A stretch of 64,000 nt of DNA from Platycnemis pennipes. Lineage: Eukaryota; Arthropoda; Insecta; Odonata; Platycnemididae. The notes beneath the pieces are model-generated. The model made no database searches, was not told the origin of the DNA, and was given only the letters and a program-made list of their open reading frames with translations. The translations under genes and the position numbers were made by a program. Location: positions 74,384,645 to 74,448,644 of the forward strand of contig OW121853.1 in NCBI GenBank assembly GCA_933228895.1, in the 5' to 3' direction. Shown one piece after another: positions 62,761-64,000 of this stretch (within the stretch, counting starts at the first letter, position 1; every line of letters begins with the position of its first letter).

Positions 62761-64000
62761 TGCACTACATATCATGCATAAAAAAGGATTAGTACTTGCA
62801 TAGGTACTGTTCAAAACTACACTATTTAAAAAAAAGAAAAATAGCAAAGCATACATGCAAAAACATGCTGTTAGTTGGGTTAGCTTTAAGTCCTTATACC
62901 AACATACAGCTACCAATGTTATCCATTGCTACACTCGTACTGGATATATTTACTGTTATTCATATCCCTAAAACTCAGTGGGACACCAGACCCTTTCCCC
63001 TTCCACTGGGCTTGACCAACCTACCCTATAGCAGCCTTTTTCGCAGCAGGAGTCTGAGGTAACTTGATTGAGTTAGCAGTGCTTTTTTAAAAAAACCCTT
63101 ATGCATATTTCAAAAATTAAAACTAAAAAAATCGATTCCTTGTGTTTTGCTCAGCACTTTAAAATTTTAAATGAAAGTCTAGTGTTAATATTAACGAATT
63201 TAAGGCAAATCCTTTATTAGGGGAAATTATGACTTCTCAAAATTTTCTTCGATCAATACTGCAAAACCATACTAATCATCCTTCTTATTCAACCGGGTTT
63301 TGGACTGGCATTGGCGAAGTAAAATTTTTTTTCGCATTTCTTATTTTATGTAATTTTTATTATTTTTAAAAAGCTCTTCTGGCTAAATGGCTACACAATT
63401 GTTCTTAAGTTGTAAGTTTTTTCCGTGGTAAATCTTACAGCATGGATACACACAGTCCCATGTCACACGTCTTTTCCACTTGAACGAAATATTTGCAATG
63501 CCACAACTAAAAGAGAATTTATCTGATCTGAGAAATTGTTAAAATACAGCACTGCTTGCTTTAGAGCCAAGACTGAAGTGAGAAGAAAAGGCAGAATAAA
63601 TATTCCTATGGTATTTTATGGTATACACGTGTGTAGAAATGGATTCCTAATGACAAATTCTAAGAAACGGATGGAGAATCCAGCAATTCAGTGAAAAGGC
63701 AGGGAGAAGATAAGCACAGCATGAAAACACAAGATATACCACCACAGGTGAGGAGATGATAATTCTATAGGGTCGGTTTTCGAAGAAAGAGAAAGGGGAC
63801 CTAGAAATTCAGCGAAAATGCTATTACCCCATTATAACCATGAATGCACAAAGAGCACCACTGTGTGAAGGGGATCTATGGCTTTTCCAAAGTCTGCTAC
63901 CTGAAACAGCGTCGTTTTCTTTATTGAAGAAATTCCCCGGAGAAAACAGATGCATTTACGCATAAGGCTATTAAAGTATAACACTACCAAAAATTCAAAT
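62761..64000. other. No gene recognised
   Basis: AT-rich DNA to the window edge. I see no splice-flanked exon, promoter or repeat that I can support. Confidence 0.4.

Overview
The window looks like a piece of a large, transposon-rich arthropod genome, most likely an insect. A dragonfly or damselfly is only a guess from the style of the repeats. It has long GT-AG introns, AT-rich intergenic DNA and a mixture of RTE and Jockey/CR1 LINEs, tRNA-derived SINEs, hAT-like, PIF/Harbinger-like, pogo-like and mariner-like elements. I see no prokaryotic operons, CRISPR arrays or rRNA.

One conserved gene dominates. On the minus strand from about 59.7 kb down to 24.1 or 20.4 kb is a complete orthologue of ZNFX1 (NFX1-type zinc finger-containing protein 1, an SF1 Upf1-like RNA helicase). 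I rebuilt ten coding exons by hand from reading frame, splice sites and phase: 59697-56658, 55153-55070, 54989-54718, 53410-53267, 52859-51593, 46906-46747, 44388-44277, 40540-40317, 33182-32917, then one of two terminal exons. Joined, they give one open frame of 2089 codons (terminal exon A, 24777-24077) or 2087 codons (terminal exon B, 21054-20360). Domains in order are a low-complexity N-terminus with a 21-bp coding minisatellite, the helicase core (Walker A in the first coding exon, VEEAAE box in the second), a long array of NF-X1-type Cys/His fingers spread over four exons, a RING-like Cys/His segment, a helical linker and a C-terminal RZ-type zinc finger. The last two parts occur twice as tandem, diverged, intact terminal exons with the same entry phase. 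This suggests two alternative C-termini and is the most interesting biological feature here.

0-20 kb (downstream of the gene) is transposon territory. It holds RTE fragments, SINEs, a 3.7-kb inverted-repeat element at 7.4-11.2 kb with a hAT-type element nested in it (exact 8-bp target duplication, internal 74-bp tandem array), and a full-length RTE-clade LINE at 14323-17737. That LINE has an uninterrupted 1005-codon endonuclease/reverse-transcriptase frame and exact 11-bp target duplications. 20-60 kb is ZNFX1. Its introns carry two related hAT-like transposons with very long terminal inverted repeats (27794-32804 and 36117-39476) on either side of the RING-like exon, a Jockey/CR1-like LINE remnant (40.8-42.5 kb), a TA-flanked mariner-like element (47592-48574) and several foldback MITEs. 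60-64 kb, upstream of the gene, shows only LINE/SINE fragments and no recognisable gene.

Splice sites, target duplications and repeat boundaries were read directly from the sequence. Family names rest on recognised motifs. Nothing was searched against a database.
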